Below, in pieces: positions 37,053-48,600 of a stretch of 64,000 bases of DNA. The DNA is from Pleurocapsa sp. FMAR1 (GTDB taxonomy: Bacteria; Cyanobacteriota; Cyanobacteriia; Cyanobacteriales; Xenococcaceae). The stretch covers positions 5,208,001 through 5,272,000 of the forward strand of contig NZ_OY762512.1 in assembly GCF_963665995.1 (NCBI RefSeq). The letters run 5' to 3'. Under the pieces are notes generated by a model, which saw only the letters and a program-made list of their open reading frames with translations, did no database searches and was not told the origin of the DNA. Positions within the stretch are counted from its first letter, which is position 1; every line of letters starts with the position of its first letter. A program made the translations under genes and the position numbers.

Positions 37053-37533
37053 ACAACTAATTTTTTAAACATTCGATGATATCTAAGATTATGCCGAAAA
37101 TTGGCACTTTAATAGTAGGAAATAATAAAGGAATTAACCAAAGAGAAATCAGATTAAAATTATAATTCATTATTCAGCGATTTTTTCAGCCAAAAAATAA
37201 AAAGAAGTATCGACTAAGCGATGCTTCTTTCGTGCAAAATTAAGATTATTTTAAAAATCTAAATCTGATAAATCACTGTCAATAATGTGTATGACCACGA
37301 GCAACAGAACCAAAATTAATCAAGTCATTTGTAGTTTTAGCAACTTCGGATGTAGATATTATGAGTACGTAATTATACGCTTAGTCAGTCAAAACTCGAC
37401 GTAAAAGTTTACTTATACACATAGTTACAGTTTAAAATTCATTAAATTAAGTTGAATAATTCTGATTATACGAGAGAGCGTTGTTTTTTGTCCGTTTGCT
37501 GTGGCAACGCCAGCTAGGAGATAAAGGCTTTGC
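37053..37533. other. Intergenic between CHAT and CHASE2 genes
   Basis: 480 bp, very AT-rich. It holds the inverted repeat at 37201-37230. The CHAT promoter should lie just above 37052 but no box is clear. No small gene found. Confidence 0.4.
37201..37230 (-). terminator. Inverted repeat, possible terminator downstream of the CHASE2 operon
   Basis: AAAGAAGTATCG at 37201-37212 pairs with CGATGCTTCTTT at 37219-37230 with one G-T pair, loop ACTAAG. It lies about 300 bp past the CHASE2 stop; T-rich sequence follows on the minus strand (TTATTTTTTGGC). Moderate candidate only. Confidence 0.4.
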
Positions 37534-39429
37534 TTAAAAATGCCAAAACCAACCTTTATTTGCCATCCAGGTAAGTTCACAAATCGTACCTTTAGGTTCA
37601 CGAGGATAACGTTTAAACTCTCCTCTTAGTTGCTTGGCTAAATCATTTGCTTGTTTAGTTCCGCCACCTGAGTTTTTGTTCTTACTATCTAAACCAATGC
37701 CATTATCTTCAACCCGAATGATGCTTTTATTATCTTTTTGCTGACAGATTACTTTCAAACGAGTCACACCTTCAGCATATTTGCCAACATTGATAATTGC
37801 TTCTTCTAAAAATCGACATAAGCTACGTTTTTGTTCTAGTGTTAACTTATTTGCATCAATACTATCTTCAAAATTGTTTATTTTAAACTTGATAGTTTTA
37901 AAATGAGGGTAATCAAGGATTATAGTATTGCTATATACCTGATAGAGAATTTCTTTTAATGGACATTGCAGCTCGACTTCAGATTTTCCGATGTGAATAC
38001 TATTGCCGTCAACAACGGTTTCTTTTTCAATTAAGTTGCCAACATCCCGTAGTTCTTCATTTAAGATATGTAATTCTTTGACCAGCCAATCTTCTGCTAG
38101 CTCTTTTGAATAGGCATCGCGTAAAATCTTTTTAAGAGTCTGTATGGGGCGATTGTGAATGGTAGAAGACATATATTCAATCATATATTGTCGCTCTTTT
38201 AGTTGAAATTTTAAGTTTTGGCGATCGCGATAAAACATTGAAGCTGTTAAACCTAAACCGTTCAGAAATAGCACCAATACAGCAGGAACTACTGGCAACC
38301 ATAAACCATATTCTAATAACAATAAATAGCAAATCAAAGCAGCTAAAATACTGCTGATCAAAATTACCGTTGCTAATTTCCAAGGGGATTCGTTTAATAG
38401 CCTTGCCAAAGCAATTCCTAAAAATCCCCAGGCAAAAATCCAGAGATATTCCCCACCATCATGCCAAACCCACAGTAACGGTCTATTATTCAAGACTGCA
38501 TTAATAATTTGACTAACAGCATGAGCTTGGATTTCTACACCGTAGATAAAGCCAGTATTATCAGAACGTACAGCATTAGTACTAACATCATCTCTAGCAC
38601 TCAAGGCAGTAATGCCAATTAAGACAATCCGATTTTTAATCCAATCAGGCTGAACCTTACCCTGCTTAATGTCTGCTAGTGAAACAATCCGAAATGGATG
38701 CTTACCACGGCGAAAGTTCAGTAGAATTTGATTTCCCCTCGCATCTGTCCTAATGTATCCCCCTGTCTGGGGATTAACTCTAGTCAATTTAACTTGACCC
38801 ACCTGCATGGTTTCAGGATCGTCGGAGGCATTTTCCAAAGAAATATTTTTAGTGGCTAAATACTGTTCGACTAAGCGAATTGGTAGAGAAAATTTAAGCT
38901 CATTGTTATTTACTACGGTTAATAAATTACGGCGTAAATTTCCATCTTTATCTAATAAAACATCGACAAATCCAATTTGTTCTGGGGTCAAAGCATCAGG
39001 TGGTTTGATCACATCAATACGTGAATTTTCTTGGCTTGATAATACTTTTTCAATCCCAATAATGTTCTTTTGCGCAAATACTTTGTTTAATTCAGCATGA
39101 CCAGGCTCTTGGGGTTTATCTCTAACTATATCGATACCAATGACCGCAGGATTGTAACTTTCAAGAGTAGTGATTAAATTAGCTAATTCTCGATCTGATA
39201 GAGGATATGTGTCTAAATTGTTAATATCTTGCTCATTAATACCAACAATCAAAATTTGGTTATCAACAGGTTCTGGGCTTCTTAATCTTAGAAAAGTATC
39301 TAACGCAGCTAGTTCCAAAAATTCTAAACCACCTAAAGCCCTTACTAAAAAAACTAAAAAGATTACGGCAATACCTGGCATTGCTCCAGTACGCCAAATA
39401 GCTATTTCCTTTTTTACTTTTTGCCACAT
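37534..39429 (-). CDS. CHASE2-domain membrane sensor histidine kinase
   Basis: 631 residues. One membrane helix near residue 20-35 (AMPGIAVIFLVFLVRALGGL), then an extracytoplasmic CHASE2 domain (LAALDTFLRLRSPEPVDNQI, LIVGINEQDINNLDTYPLSD, YNPAVIGIDIVRDKPQEPGH, IVLIGITALSARDDV). Three more helices follow (WIFAWGFLGIALARLL, VILISSILAALICYLLLLEY, LPVVPAVLVLFLNGLGL). The phosphoacceptor region is NarL-type (MSSTIHNRPIQTLKKI) and the ATPase has the N-box (FLEEAIINVGKYAEG) and G1 (RVEDNGIGLDS); the end is GTICELTW. It probably signals to the response regulator transcribed just before it, with a 54-bp gap. Confidence 0.9.
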   Translation of the reverse strand: MWQKVKKEIAIWRTGAMPGIAVIFLVFLVRALGGLEFLELAALDTFLRLRSPEPVDNQILIVGINEQDINNLDTYPLSDRELANLITTLESYNPAVIGIDIVRDKPQEPGHAELNKVFAQKNIIGIEKVLSSQENSRIDVIKPPDALTPEQIGFVDVLLDKDGNLRRNLLTVVNNNELKFSLPIRLVEQYLATKNISLENASDDPETMQVGQVKLTRVNPQTGGYIRTDARGNQILLNFRRGKHPFRIVSLADIKQGKVQPDWIKNRIVLIGITALSARDDVSTNAVRSDNTGFIYGVEIQAHAVSQIINAVLNNRPLLWVWHDGGEYLWIFAWGFLGIALARLLNESPWKLATVILISSILAALICYLLLLEYGLWLPVVPAVLVLFLNGLGLTASMFYRDRQNLKFQLKERQYMIEYMSSTIHNRPIQTLKKILRDAYSKELAEDWLVKELHILNEELRDVGNLIEKETVVDGNSIHIGKSEVELQCPLKEILYQVYSNTIILDYPHFKTIKFKINNFEDSIDANKLTLEQKRSLCRFLEEAIINVGKYAEGVTRLKVICQQKDNKSIIRVEDNGIGLDSKNKNSGGGTKQANDLAKQLRGEFKRYPREPKGTICELTWMANKGWFWHF

Positions 39430-39483
39430 TTAATTACCAAAAAATTGGTTTTAGACAAATATTTTAAAATAAGATAGTTTAAT

Positions 39484-40149
39484 TTAATCAATTAAGCCTA
39501 TTTCTCTAGCTTGCTTTTCAGTTTGTAACCGTAAGTTTTTATCGTCTTCTGGATAAACTTCTAAAGCATCTTGAATCTTAGTCCAGTAATTTCTGACGGT
39601 TCTTTCGGCAATACTCATTTTTTTAGCAATTTCTTTATCAGTTAAAGATTGATTAAAAGCTAATTCTAATAAATTATGCCATTCTTCTTTTAATTCTAAT
39701 CCTGTACGCATTTCTTTGGGGGTAAAATTGATTCCCTGTAGTGACCATTCAACTTTAGTCAACATCTGGTCTATTGGTTCACTTTTATCTGCTACTGTAA
39801 AACCACCTTCGTGTTCGTTAATCTGAGGACGCAAACGAATTAAAGCCCTCGCATCAGCACTTTGAACCACAAGATTGAGGGAAGGGTATTTCTCCATGAT
39901 GGTTCTCAGCAGTTTTATGCCTGTTTCTGGCTGAGGTTTATTACCTAATTTTTCAGGTAGTGAAAGATCGCTAATCACTACGTCTCGATCGGGAAAACTA
40001 TTTAGCTTTTCTAAAGCTTCTTGAGTTGTTTTTGCTTTGATAATATCAGCACTAGAATATTTACTAAAAATTGCGTCTATAGTTCCATTAATTACGGCAT
40101 CGTGATCGTCAATGACTAATATTTTAGTAATCTTATTGATTGTGTTCAT
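39484..40149 (-). CDS. NarL/LuxR-type response regulator
   Basis: 221 residues. Receiver domain with LVIDDHDAVINGTIDA, phospho-Asp in DVVISDLSLPEKLG and the later conserved LVVQSADARALI and VADKS (K of the active site). C-terminal LuxR-like helix-turn-helix: LLELAFNQSLTDKEIAKKMS, IAERTVRNYWTKIQDAL. The receiver loop after the Asp is longer than usual (GNKPQPETGIKL). Second gene of the three-gene minus-strand operon, between a kinase-like protein and the CHASE2 kinase. Confidence 0.88.
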   Translation of the reverse strand: MNTINKITKILVIDDHDAVINGTIDAIFSKYSSADIIKAKTTQEALEKLNSFPDRDVVISDLSLPEKLGNKPQPETGIKLLRTIMEKYPSLNLVVQSADARALIRLRPQINEHEGGFTVADKSEPIDQMLTKVEWSLQGINFTPKEMRTGLELKEEWHNLLELAFNQSLTDKEIAKKMSIAERTVRNYWTKIQDALEVYPEDDKNLRLQTEKQAREIGLID

Positions 40150-40200
40150 TTCTATTTGTTATTACAATATTTGTCAACTGGAGTTTAAATGCTAATAGCT

Positions 40201-40842
40201 TTACCATTTAAAATACCAAATATTACTAACTTTGCTCAATATGTTTTGACAACTACCAAAGGTTAAACATTCAAAGGATTTTTGAAGATACTTCAACTCT
40301 TGTTGGTGTTTTTTGGGCAACTGTTTATTTGCTCCTGGCTCGACAAAAGTAATTTTTAGCTGATTATGATGATTAATTTGATTTTGTTTCAAGTCAATAA
40401 CAGTTAAATTATAAGAATGATTTTCTGCTAGTTGAATACTTAATAGTTCCGCTAAAGTATTGAATGTGATCGAGTCGTGGGCTGGAGATTTTTGTCGCCA
40501 GTTTAGAGGTGAGTTTAATTCAAATTGACGTAAAGGAAATTGTTCTCGCCATTTAGTTACCAAATATTGTAAGGCAAAAGGTAATCCTTCATTAATATAT
40601 GGAGGAGAAAGGCGATCGCTTAATTCTTTGAGAGTAGAATGAAAATGTTCTAGTTGTGCCACACATTTTTGACGAGACGAGCTAGCTAATTCATTTGGCT
40701 TGAGCGAAGATAGTTCTAAATTACGGCGTATGGCAAAAGATTCTTGTAGTAATTGCTCGCGAATCAAGTTTGCCTCAGACTCCAATTGTTTTAATACCTT
40801 TTGATACCACCATTGCAATGCTTTGTCCACTCCATACCTCAA
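40201..40842 (-). CDS. Histidine-kinase-like protein lacking clear catalytic motifs
   Basis: 213 residues, no membrane helix. The first half is a long coiled helix (QWWYQKVLKQLESEANLIRE, LLQESFAIRRNLELSS) followed by AQLEHFHSTLKELSDRLSPP and GLPFALQYLVTKWREQFP, the layout of a NarL-type dimerisation domain next to an ATPase. The ATPase-like half (NTLAELLSIQLAENHSYNLT, LKITFVEPG) lacks recognisable G boxes. It may be a degenerate kinase that binds the regulator or the CHASE2 kinase. First gene of the operon; 51 bp to the next start. Confidence 0.6.
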   Translation of the reverse strand: MRYGVDKALQWWYQKVLKQLESEANLIREQLLQESFAIRRNLELSSLKPNELASSSRQKCVAQLEHFHSTLKELSDRLSPPYINEGLPFALQYLVTKWREQFPLRQFELNSPLNWRQKSPAHDSITFNTLAELLSIQLAENHSYNLTVIDLKQNQINHHNQLKITFVEPGANKQLPKKHQQELKYLQKSFECLTFGSCQNILSKVSNIWYFKW

Positions 40843-41203
40843 CTAGATAATTCCCTATAAAACTATTTTTAACCGTAGAATTATAGTTTCTCTATCGTTT
40901 TCGATAGTAAATAATATTTTATTAATTATTAAATGAGATGTAATGCCTAAAAGTGCCAAGTTTTCCCCAATATCTGTTCTATCAATATTTTTGGCAGTGT
41001 TGCAAAAAGCGGAGATAAAAGTAAAAGAGAATAGATAAACCTCAAATTAACTTGTCTTTTTTCCACTTTTACACAGCTATCCCGAATAGAGAGTGAATAA
41101 ACTTAATTTGACCTAGAATATCTTCTTTCTCTACATTCTTGATTTTACCTTTACAAATTATGTTTATCGATTCACATCTAGAAATAGTGCGATCGCTTCA
41201 AGA
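40843..41203. other. Intergenic, no gene recognised
   Basis: About 360 bp of AT-rich DNA upstream of the kinase-like operon. The minus-strand operon promoter should be within about 150 bp of 40842. Nothing else is seen. Confidence 0.4.
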
Positions 41204-41401
41204 CGATTCCTCTCCAAAGCTATTGAGCAAGAACATTTAGATGTAGTCAGAGTGATTAATATAGATAAAGCAAAAGCTTGTCCCAAGGCGATGGAAGAGA
41301 AGGAGTCTGGATTATTGCCCGAATCTGTTGAACATCGAGCAGTTAAATACTTGAATAATTTGAGCGAACAAGATCATCGTTACACGAAGGTGTTACAATA
41401 G
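41204..41401 (+). pseudogene. IS6-like transposase remnant
   Basis: Reads RFLSKAIEQEHLDVVRVINI, DKAKACPKAMEEKESGLLPE, SVEHRAVKYLNNLSEQDHRY, TKVLQ and a stop at 41399. The order (FFxKAI, VINxDKxxAY, VKYLNNxxEQDH) is the DDE core of IS6/IS26-type transposases, with both ends gone. Confidence 0.75.
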
Positions 41402-41590
41402 ATTTACTCAGAAAATACGTCAAAAACCTACGATTTTCCCCCGCTAAACCCTGTTCAAAATTCAGCCTATCACTCTTCTGTGAGGGTCTTCTTTTGAAAG
41501 AAAAATAATAATTTTCGGTTGAGGTATTTTATATATTTACCGCAACCGTGGATTAATTTTTAGTTACATCAAGCAAATAAGATATTTGAA

Positions 41591-43331
41591 TGGAGAAAGT
41601 CTATTTATCGTCTGGCTTTACAGTTTCTATTTTCAGCCTATTGTCTAGTTAAATTCTCTCTTTCTTTAAATGCCCAACCAGCACCCGACGAGCTTCCGCC
41701 ACGAGAAACGCTGCAACAAACAATTCCCCCCAATACACAACCCATTCCCGAAACCAATCCTGTTTCTGAAAAGGATAAACCAACAATTTCTATACCTAGT
41801 GGTTTAAATTCTTCTCAATGTGAGCTATCAGTTAATCAACCTAATAAAGACTATGCAGATCGGTTTTTAATTAGAGACATCAAAGTAGTCGGCAATACAG
41901 TATTGCAGTCGGAGATAGATCAGATAGTTAAAAACTCCCAACTAAAATATCGCACTGCTACCTTTGAAGATTTAGTATGTTTGCGCTCTCGCATTACCCA
42001 GCTTTATCTAGCCAAAGGTTATGTAACTTCTGGGGCATTTTTGGCGAATAATCAAGACCTAAGTAATGGTATTGTCACAATCCAGGTAGTAGAAGGAGAG
42101 TTAGAAGATATCGTGATTACTGGATTAGAGCGTCTTCAAGAAAGTTATCTTCGTAGTCGCCTCGAACTAGCTGCTCAAAAACCTTTAAACAAAAATGATT
42201 TAGAAACAGGATTACAACTTTTAGTAATCAATCCCTTGTTTAAGACTGTGGATGCAGAATTAACCGCAGGGCAAAAAACTGGCAGTAATGTTTTGCTTAT
42301 TAATGTCAAACAAGCTAGAAGTTTTACAGCAGGTATTGGAGTCAATAACTATCGCGCACCCAGTATTGGCGAGTTTCAAGGCAGCGTTAATTTGGCTCAT
42401 GGTAATTTTTTAGGATTTGGCGATCGCCTATCTGCCGAATATGGTGTGACAGAAGGTTTGGATATTTACAATGTTGGCTATACCATTCCTTGGAATGCTT
42501 ATGATGGAACGATTGGCTTTAGCTATAACAATAGTGATAGTGGCATTATTGAAGCGCAATTTCGCGATTTAGATATCAAAAGTGAAACTGAATCCTATGC
42601 TGTTGATTTGCGCCAACCCCTAACTCGTTCTCCTAATCAAGAATTTACCCTTGGTTTTGGTTTGGACATCCGTCGCCGTCGTACCTTTTTTAGGAGATGA
42701 ACCTTATTCTTTTTCTGTAGGAGTGGAAAACGGTAAATCCAACACGACAGTGCTGCGTTTTTCCCAAGATTGGGTAAAGCGCGATGCCAAAAGCGTTTTA
42801 GCAGCGCGATCGCAATTTAATATCGGCATTGATGCTTTTGATGCCACGATTAATGATACGGGGACAGACGGTCAATTTTTGGTTTGGCAGGGACAATTTC
42901 AGTGGGTAAAGCAATTATCTCCCAGAGTGTTATTTATAGCTAGAGTTGGCGGTCAGTTTACAGGAGATTCTTTACTTTCCCTAGAAAAATTTAGCCTTGG
43001 GGGAGTTAGTACGGTGCGTGGTTATGAAGAAAACCAACTGGTGACAGATAGCGGGGTGTTAGGTACTTTAGAACTGCGTATTCCCGTCACGAAAAACCCT
43101 AGTACCTTAAATTTGAATCCATTTGTTGAATTTGGTACGGGCTGGAATAATGACGAACCAAATCCTGAAAATTCTACCATTGCTAGTATCGGGCTGGGAA
43201 TGGATTGGGCAATTGGTGGCGGATTATTATTTAATGTTGATTATGGTATTCCCTTAATTGATGTGAATAATCAGGGGAATTCTTTACAAGAAAATGGTTT
43301 TCATGTTTCTTTTAGGTATCAACCTTTTTAA
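41591..43331 (+). pseudogene. TpsB (ShlB/FhaC/HecB-type) outer-membrane transporter, frameshifted at a T-run
   Basis: Translocates TpsA exoproteins across the outer membrane. The frame is open from about 41591 (WRKSIYRLALQFLFSAYCLV), with a proline-rich linker, the first POTRA (FLIRDIKVVGNTVLQSEIDQ, LYLAKGYVTSGAFLANNQDL, VVEGELEDIVITGLERLQES), the second POTRA and the start of the barrel (FTAGIGVNNYRAPSIGEFQG). At 42682-42700 the frame reads TFFRR and stops. One T fewer in the six-T run would give TFLGDEPYSFSVGVENG, which is the frame that continues to 43331 (EKFSLGGVSTVRGYEENQLV, FNVDYGIPLIDVNNQG). No good start codon is in phase; ATG 41590 is out of frame, so a second lesion near the start is likely. 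Either a pseudogene, a phase-variable gene or a sequencing error. Confidence 0.85.
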
Positions 43332-43488
43332 ATTGTAAATTCACTGAGTACGTACTTAATAACATGGCAGTTTTGTGCAACAGTCCGCGCCAAATAAGGA
43401 AAAAAAGCAGACATAAAAGGTGAATGTAATTCCTGACTATAAATCTTATTCTTCAAATTAAGCAATCAAGCCAAATGAGGAAAAAAAG

Positions 43489-45405
43489 ATGACATTGCAG
43501 ACACGGGAATTCAGCAATTTTTCGCTCAATAACAGTCAAGAACCAGGAGATAACTTTAACACTGCGCTAAATTTAGGAACACTTAATAGCGGTTTGACCG
43601 TTCGAGAGTTTGTCGGTTCTATTGACACCACAGATTTGTATCAATTTACATTAGATCGAACTGGAGAAATTAACCTTGATTTGGAAGGATTGAGTGCAGA
43701 TGCAGATCTAGGAATTTTTGATAGTAACGATATTTTAATTGGTTTATCTGAAAACTCTGATTCTGCTTCAGAAACTCTTAGTGGTATTCTTGATGCTGGC
43801 ACTTATTATGCCTCTGTAGTTTCTTATGATGGCGACGATACCGACTATAACTTAAACTTCGCTCTTTCTAATTCGTCTTCCGCGACACCAGACCCTGGTG
43901 AAACCTTTGATACAGCACTAAATCTAGGTGCGATCAATGGCAACACAACAATTCTCGAAAGTGTGGGTAGCAGCGATACAGCAGATTTTTATCAGTTTGA
44001 AATCGCACAACCTAGTGATTTTAGTCTTTTTCTCGATGGTTTAAATGGTGATGCTGATGTCAAATTATACGATCGCAATGGTGAATTGCTAGATGTATCT
44101 CAAAACTATGGTACAGAAGCAGAATCTTTCGGTAACACGATACAACCTGGTACTTATTTTGTTAGCGTCAATTCCTATGACGGGGTTGAAACTGATTACA
44201 CTCTCAATCTTTCTACTACTGGAACTTCTGAGCCTCGCGATAATCCTACAGCACAAGACCCTGGTAATAGTCTTGATACAGCTTTACAACTAGGAAATCT
44301 CAATGCTAATTTTAGCGCACAAGAAACCGTCGGAATTAATGACAACGTTGACTACTATGAATTTAGCGTTAGCGAATCAGGTATTTTTACGGCGGATTTA
44401 TCGGGATTAGCTGCCGATGCCGATATTCGTTTGATTAATGATGTTAACGCTAATGGTGTGATCGATCAAGGAGAAGTCACAGCGTGGCAATGGGAAATAG
44501 GTAACAATAGCGAGTCAATTCGTTCTTTTTTAGATTCAGGAGACTATTTTTTAGAAGTTGGTACTCGCGATAATCAAACCACAAACTATACTGTAGAAAC
44601 TGATTTTACTGCTGCCGTTAGCGATCCTCTGGCTTTCAATATAGAAATTGCTTGGGGACAGGGTTCTGAAGGCTTGAGTCAAGGAATGGTTGATGGAATA
44701 TATGAAGCAGCAGATTTTTGGGAAAACGTAATTTCTCACAGCAGCTTTGATAGTAATCAAACTTTAACTATCGAAGTAGGTGGAGAGGTTCAAGAGTGGG
44801 GAACCGATGGCGGAGTTTTAGCTTCCGCAGCACCTTACACAAATGAAACTGACCTAAACGGAAATATTATGCCTGTCTATGGCATTTCCTCTATTAATAC
44901 CGATCCTAATGCTATAGAAGCTCTCAGTTCCGATCTCGAACGCTTTACTCGTGTCATGATTCATGAATTTGGTCATGTGATGGGTATTGGTACTCTATGG
45001 GATGACCTAATCGATCCCCTTACTGGCACATACAATGCCGATACCTATGCAGGAATTGCTTACGGTCAATTGTCCGATAATCTTGCACCTACAGCAATTC
45101 CTCTGACTACTGGAGTAGGATCAGGTTCGGATCTAGCTCATTGGCGTGAAGAAGTTTTTGGCAATGAATTAATGACTCACTCAGCAGAATATCCTGGTGA
45201 ATCTATGCCTTTGAGCCAAATGACAATCGCTTCTTTACGGGATATCGGTTGGAACGTTAACTATGGTGCAGCAGAATATTATCCTGATAGCTTTACCCAG
45301 CAAGCTACTCAATCTTTAATCAGCACTACTGATGCTTCGAGTACTATTACTCAAAACATTATAGAAACAGTGGGTATTTATGAAGAAAATACTCTCTTTG
45401 GTTAG
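43489..45405 (+). CDS. PPC-repeat protein with leishmanolysin-like (M8) metalloprotease domain
   Basis: 638 residues. Three pre-peptidase C-terminal (PPC) repeats occupy about residues 15-375 (PGDNFNTALNLGTLNSGL, STDTTDLYQF-type strands, LDAGTYYASVVSYDGDDTDY; repeated from residues 142 and 262). Residues about 380-610 form a zinc protease: MIHEFGHVMGIGTLWDDL gives HExxHxxG, and SDLAHWREEVFGNELMTHSA supplies the distant third ligand seen in leishmanolysins. No cleavable N-terminal signal is visible; a type I or other export route is possible. It sits between tpsB and the first tpsA copy and may process surface proteins. GAGG ribosome site before ATG 43489. Confidence 0.85.
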   Translation: MTLQTREFSNFSLNNSQEPGDNFNTALNLGTLNSGLTVREFVGSIDTTDLYQFTLDRTGEINLDLEGLSADADLGIFDSNDILIGLSENSDSASETLSGILDAGTYYASVVSYDGDDTDYNLNFALSNSSSATPDPGETFDTALNLGAINGNTTILESVGSSDTADFYQFEIAQPSDFSLFLDGLNGDADVKLYDRNGELLDVSQNYGTEAESFGNTIQPGTYFVSVNSYDGVETDYTLNLSTTGTSEPRDNPTAQDPGNSLDTALQLGNLNANFSAQETVGINDNVDYYEFSVSESGIFTADLSGLAADADIRLINDVNANGVIDQGEVTAWQWEIGNNSESIRSFLDSGDYFLEVGTRDNQTTNYTVETDFTAAVSDPLAFNIEIAWGQGSEGLSQGMVDGIYEAADFWENVISHSSFDSNQTLTIEVGGEVQEWGTDGGVLASAAPYTNETDLNGNIMPVYGISSINTDPNAIEALSSDLERFTRVMIHEFGHVMGIGTLWDDLIDPLTGTYNADTYAGIAYGQLSDNLAPTAIPLTTGVGSGSDLAHWREEVFGNELMTHSAEYPGESMPLSQMTIASLRDIGWNVNYGAAEYYPDSFTQQATQSLISTTDASSTITQNIIETVGIYEENTLFG

Positions 45406-45601
45406 AGAGAAATCGTTCAATATAGATGTTGCCACTTAGCCTGGCATATTATTGCTAATTTCTCGGTCATTTGTTGTATATATCTATGCAAATGAATTTG
45501 CGCTTTATCTCCAACAAACACATATTAACAAAAAGCTTAATAATTAGAGTACGTGAAGAGTTTTCAGGTATTCTGAAAAGAAAACTGCTGCTATCTTCTC
45601 T

Positions 45602-48600
45602 ATGAAACCTGCTTTTCTCGCCTCTGCTTTACAACTTTCTTCTTTAATTCTGGTTGCTACTCTGTTTAGCAAAGCCAACCCCGCTTTATCTCAAATAATA
45701 CCAGACGATATGGGTACAGAAAGTTCGGTTGTTAATCCCAGAGATGCCAACAGTGAAAGCATTGATGGTGGTGCGGTACGGGGACAAAATCTCTTTCACA
45801 GTTTTACTGAATTTAATGTCGGCGAGGATAGAGGAGTTTATTTTGCCAACCCCGATGCTGTAACTAACATCTTCTCTCGTGTTACTGGTAATGATGTTTC
45901 TAATATTTTAGGAACTTTAGGCGTAGATGGTGCTGCTAATTTATATTTGATTAATCCTAATGGAATTGTCTTTGGCGAAGGTGCTTCTTTAGATGTACAG
46001 GGTTCTTTTACTGCCACAACTGCCGATGGGATTGAATTTGGCGAACAAGGTTCTTTCAGTGCTATTAATGCAGAATCACCGAATTTATTAACAATAAATC
46101 CTTCTGCTTATTTATTTAATCAGGTTGCTCCTGGTGCGATCGCCAACAATTCTCAAGCTTCTGCCGATTTTAATCCTTCACCATCTTTCGATGATAGTTA
46201 CTTTGGTTTGAGAGTACCAGATGGTCAGAATTTATTACTACTTGGTGGCAATGTTGAAGCGGATGGTGGCGGACTAACAGCAAGTGGTGGTCGAATTGAT
46301 ATTAGTGCAATAGCAGGAGAAGGAGTTATTGGACTAAACAACAATGGGAGTTTGAATATTTCAGATAATATTTCTAGAGGAGATGTCTCGTTAACTAACG
46401 GTGCAAAATTTTCAGTTACTGGAGATGGCGGTGGAGATATAGCGATCGCCGCCAAAAATATTAGAATTGATTCAGCAAGTACTATCACAACTGGCATTTA
46501 TAGCAGTTTGAGTTCGCCTGATTTGACAATATAACAGTAGATAACAGTTCAAATGAAGCCTGATGCCCAAGCGGGAGATATTTCGGACATTGATGCGACT
46601 GACAATATAACTAGTAGATAACGGTAGAGTTAACACGCAAATGAAGTTTAGCGATTTAGAAGCAGTCAAGGCAATGCAGGAGATATTTTCAATTAATGCT
46701 ATATTCTCAATAATGTCCAAGTTGGCGATTGGCAAAATGGTAGTCAAATAGAATCTCTTACTTTCTCGCGGACGAGGAGATCAAGAGGAAATGTAACTGT
46801 TCGCGCTTCTAATATAGAATTGTCAGGGACTAGCAGACAACTTTCAATGTAGTTTATTTACTAGGTATTGGATCTCAAGCACAAGGTAATGGCGGTAATG
46901 CAGGAGATTGACCATTAACACAGATAATCTAAGTCAGTGGTTTATTTAGAGCGATCGCGCTCAAGTATCAGCTTCTACTTTTGGTGTAGGGAATGCAGGA
47001 AATCTCGCCATTACAGCCAATAATTCAATTTCTCTCGATGCCAGTTCCTATATTTTCAACAATGTTTTGATTCGTGATGCAGTTGGCGATGCTGGCAAAA
47101 TAGATATTACAACTGGTTCACTTTCTGCTACTAATGGCTCTCAAATTAATTCCTTTACTCGCGGACAAGGTGATGCAGGAGATATAAGCATTAATGCTAC
47201 CGATTCAGTTACTTTTGATGGAGTCGATGGTAATGGCAATTCCAGTGGTTTATATAGCAGCGTTGAAGCTGGTGGTGTAGGAGTCGGTGGAAATATTAAA
47301 CTTGAGGCAGGTTCATTATCTCTAACTAATGGTGGGCTATTAAACGCTAGCGTTCGTGGAGCTTCTGATTCTCTTCCAAGTGGCAGAGGTAAAGGTGGCA
47401 ATATTAATATTCAAACAGGAAATCTAGTTGCCAGAAACGACGGACTAATTAGTTCTAGTACTTCTGGTCAGGGAGATTCGGGTAATATTGCCATTACAGC
47501 CAATAATTCAATTTTTCTTGATGCTTTGGATATTGTCAATAATGTGAATAGTGATGCGGTTGGCGATGCTGGCAAAATAGATATTACAACTGGTTCACTT
47601 TCCGCTACCAATGGCTCTCAGATTAATTCCTTTACTCGCGGACAAGGTAATGCAGGAGATATTACATTCAAGCTACCGACGCAGTTACTTTTGATGGAGT
47701 CGATAGTAATGGCAATTCCAGTGGTTTATCTAGCAGCGTTGAAGCTGGTGGTGTAGGAGTCGGTGGCAATATTAATCTTGAGGCAGGTTCATTATCTTTA
47801 ACTAATGGTGGGCTATTAAACGCTAGCGTTCGTGAGGCTTTTGATTCTCTTCCAAGTGGCAGAGGTAATGGTGGCAATATTAATATTCAAACAGGTTCAC
47901 TTTCTGCTACTAATGGCTCTCAGATTAATTCCTTTACTCGCGGACAAGGTGATGCAGGAGATATAAGCATTAATGCTACCGATTCCGTTACTTTTGATGG
48001 AGTCGATAGTAATGGCAATTCCAGTGGTTTATATAGCAGCGTTGAAGCTGGTGGTGTAGGAGTCGGTGGCAATATTAATCTTGAGGCAGGTTCATTATCT
48101 TTAACTAATGGTGCGCTATTAAACGCTAGCGTTCGTGAGGCTTCTGATTCTCTTCCAAGTGGCAGAGGTAAAGGTGGCAATATTAATATTCAAACAGGAA
48201 ATCTAGTTGCCAGAAACGACGGACTAATTAGTTCTAGTACTTCTGGTCAGGGAGATTCGGGTAATATTGCCATTACAGCCAATAATTCAATTTTTCTTGA
48301 TGCTTTGGATATTGTCAACAGTGTCGAGAGTATTGACGCGGTGGGCGATGCTGGCAAAATAGATATTACTACTGGTTCACTTTCCGCTACCAATGGCTCT
48401 CAGATTAATTCCTTTACTCGCGGACAAGGTAATGCAGGAGATATAAGCATTAATGCTACCGATTCCGTTACTTTTGATGGAGTCAATAGTAATGGCAATC
48501 CCAGTGGTTTATCTAGCAGCGTTGAAGCTGGTGGTGTAGGCAATGCCAGAAACGGGGGAAATATTAATCTTGAGGCAGGTTCATTATCTTTAACTAATGG

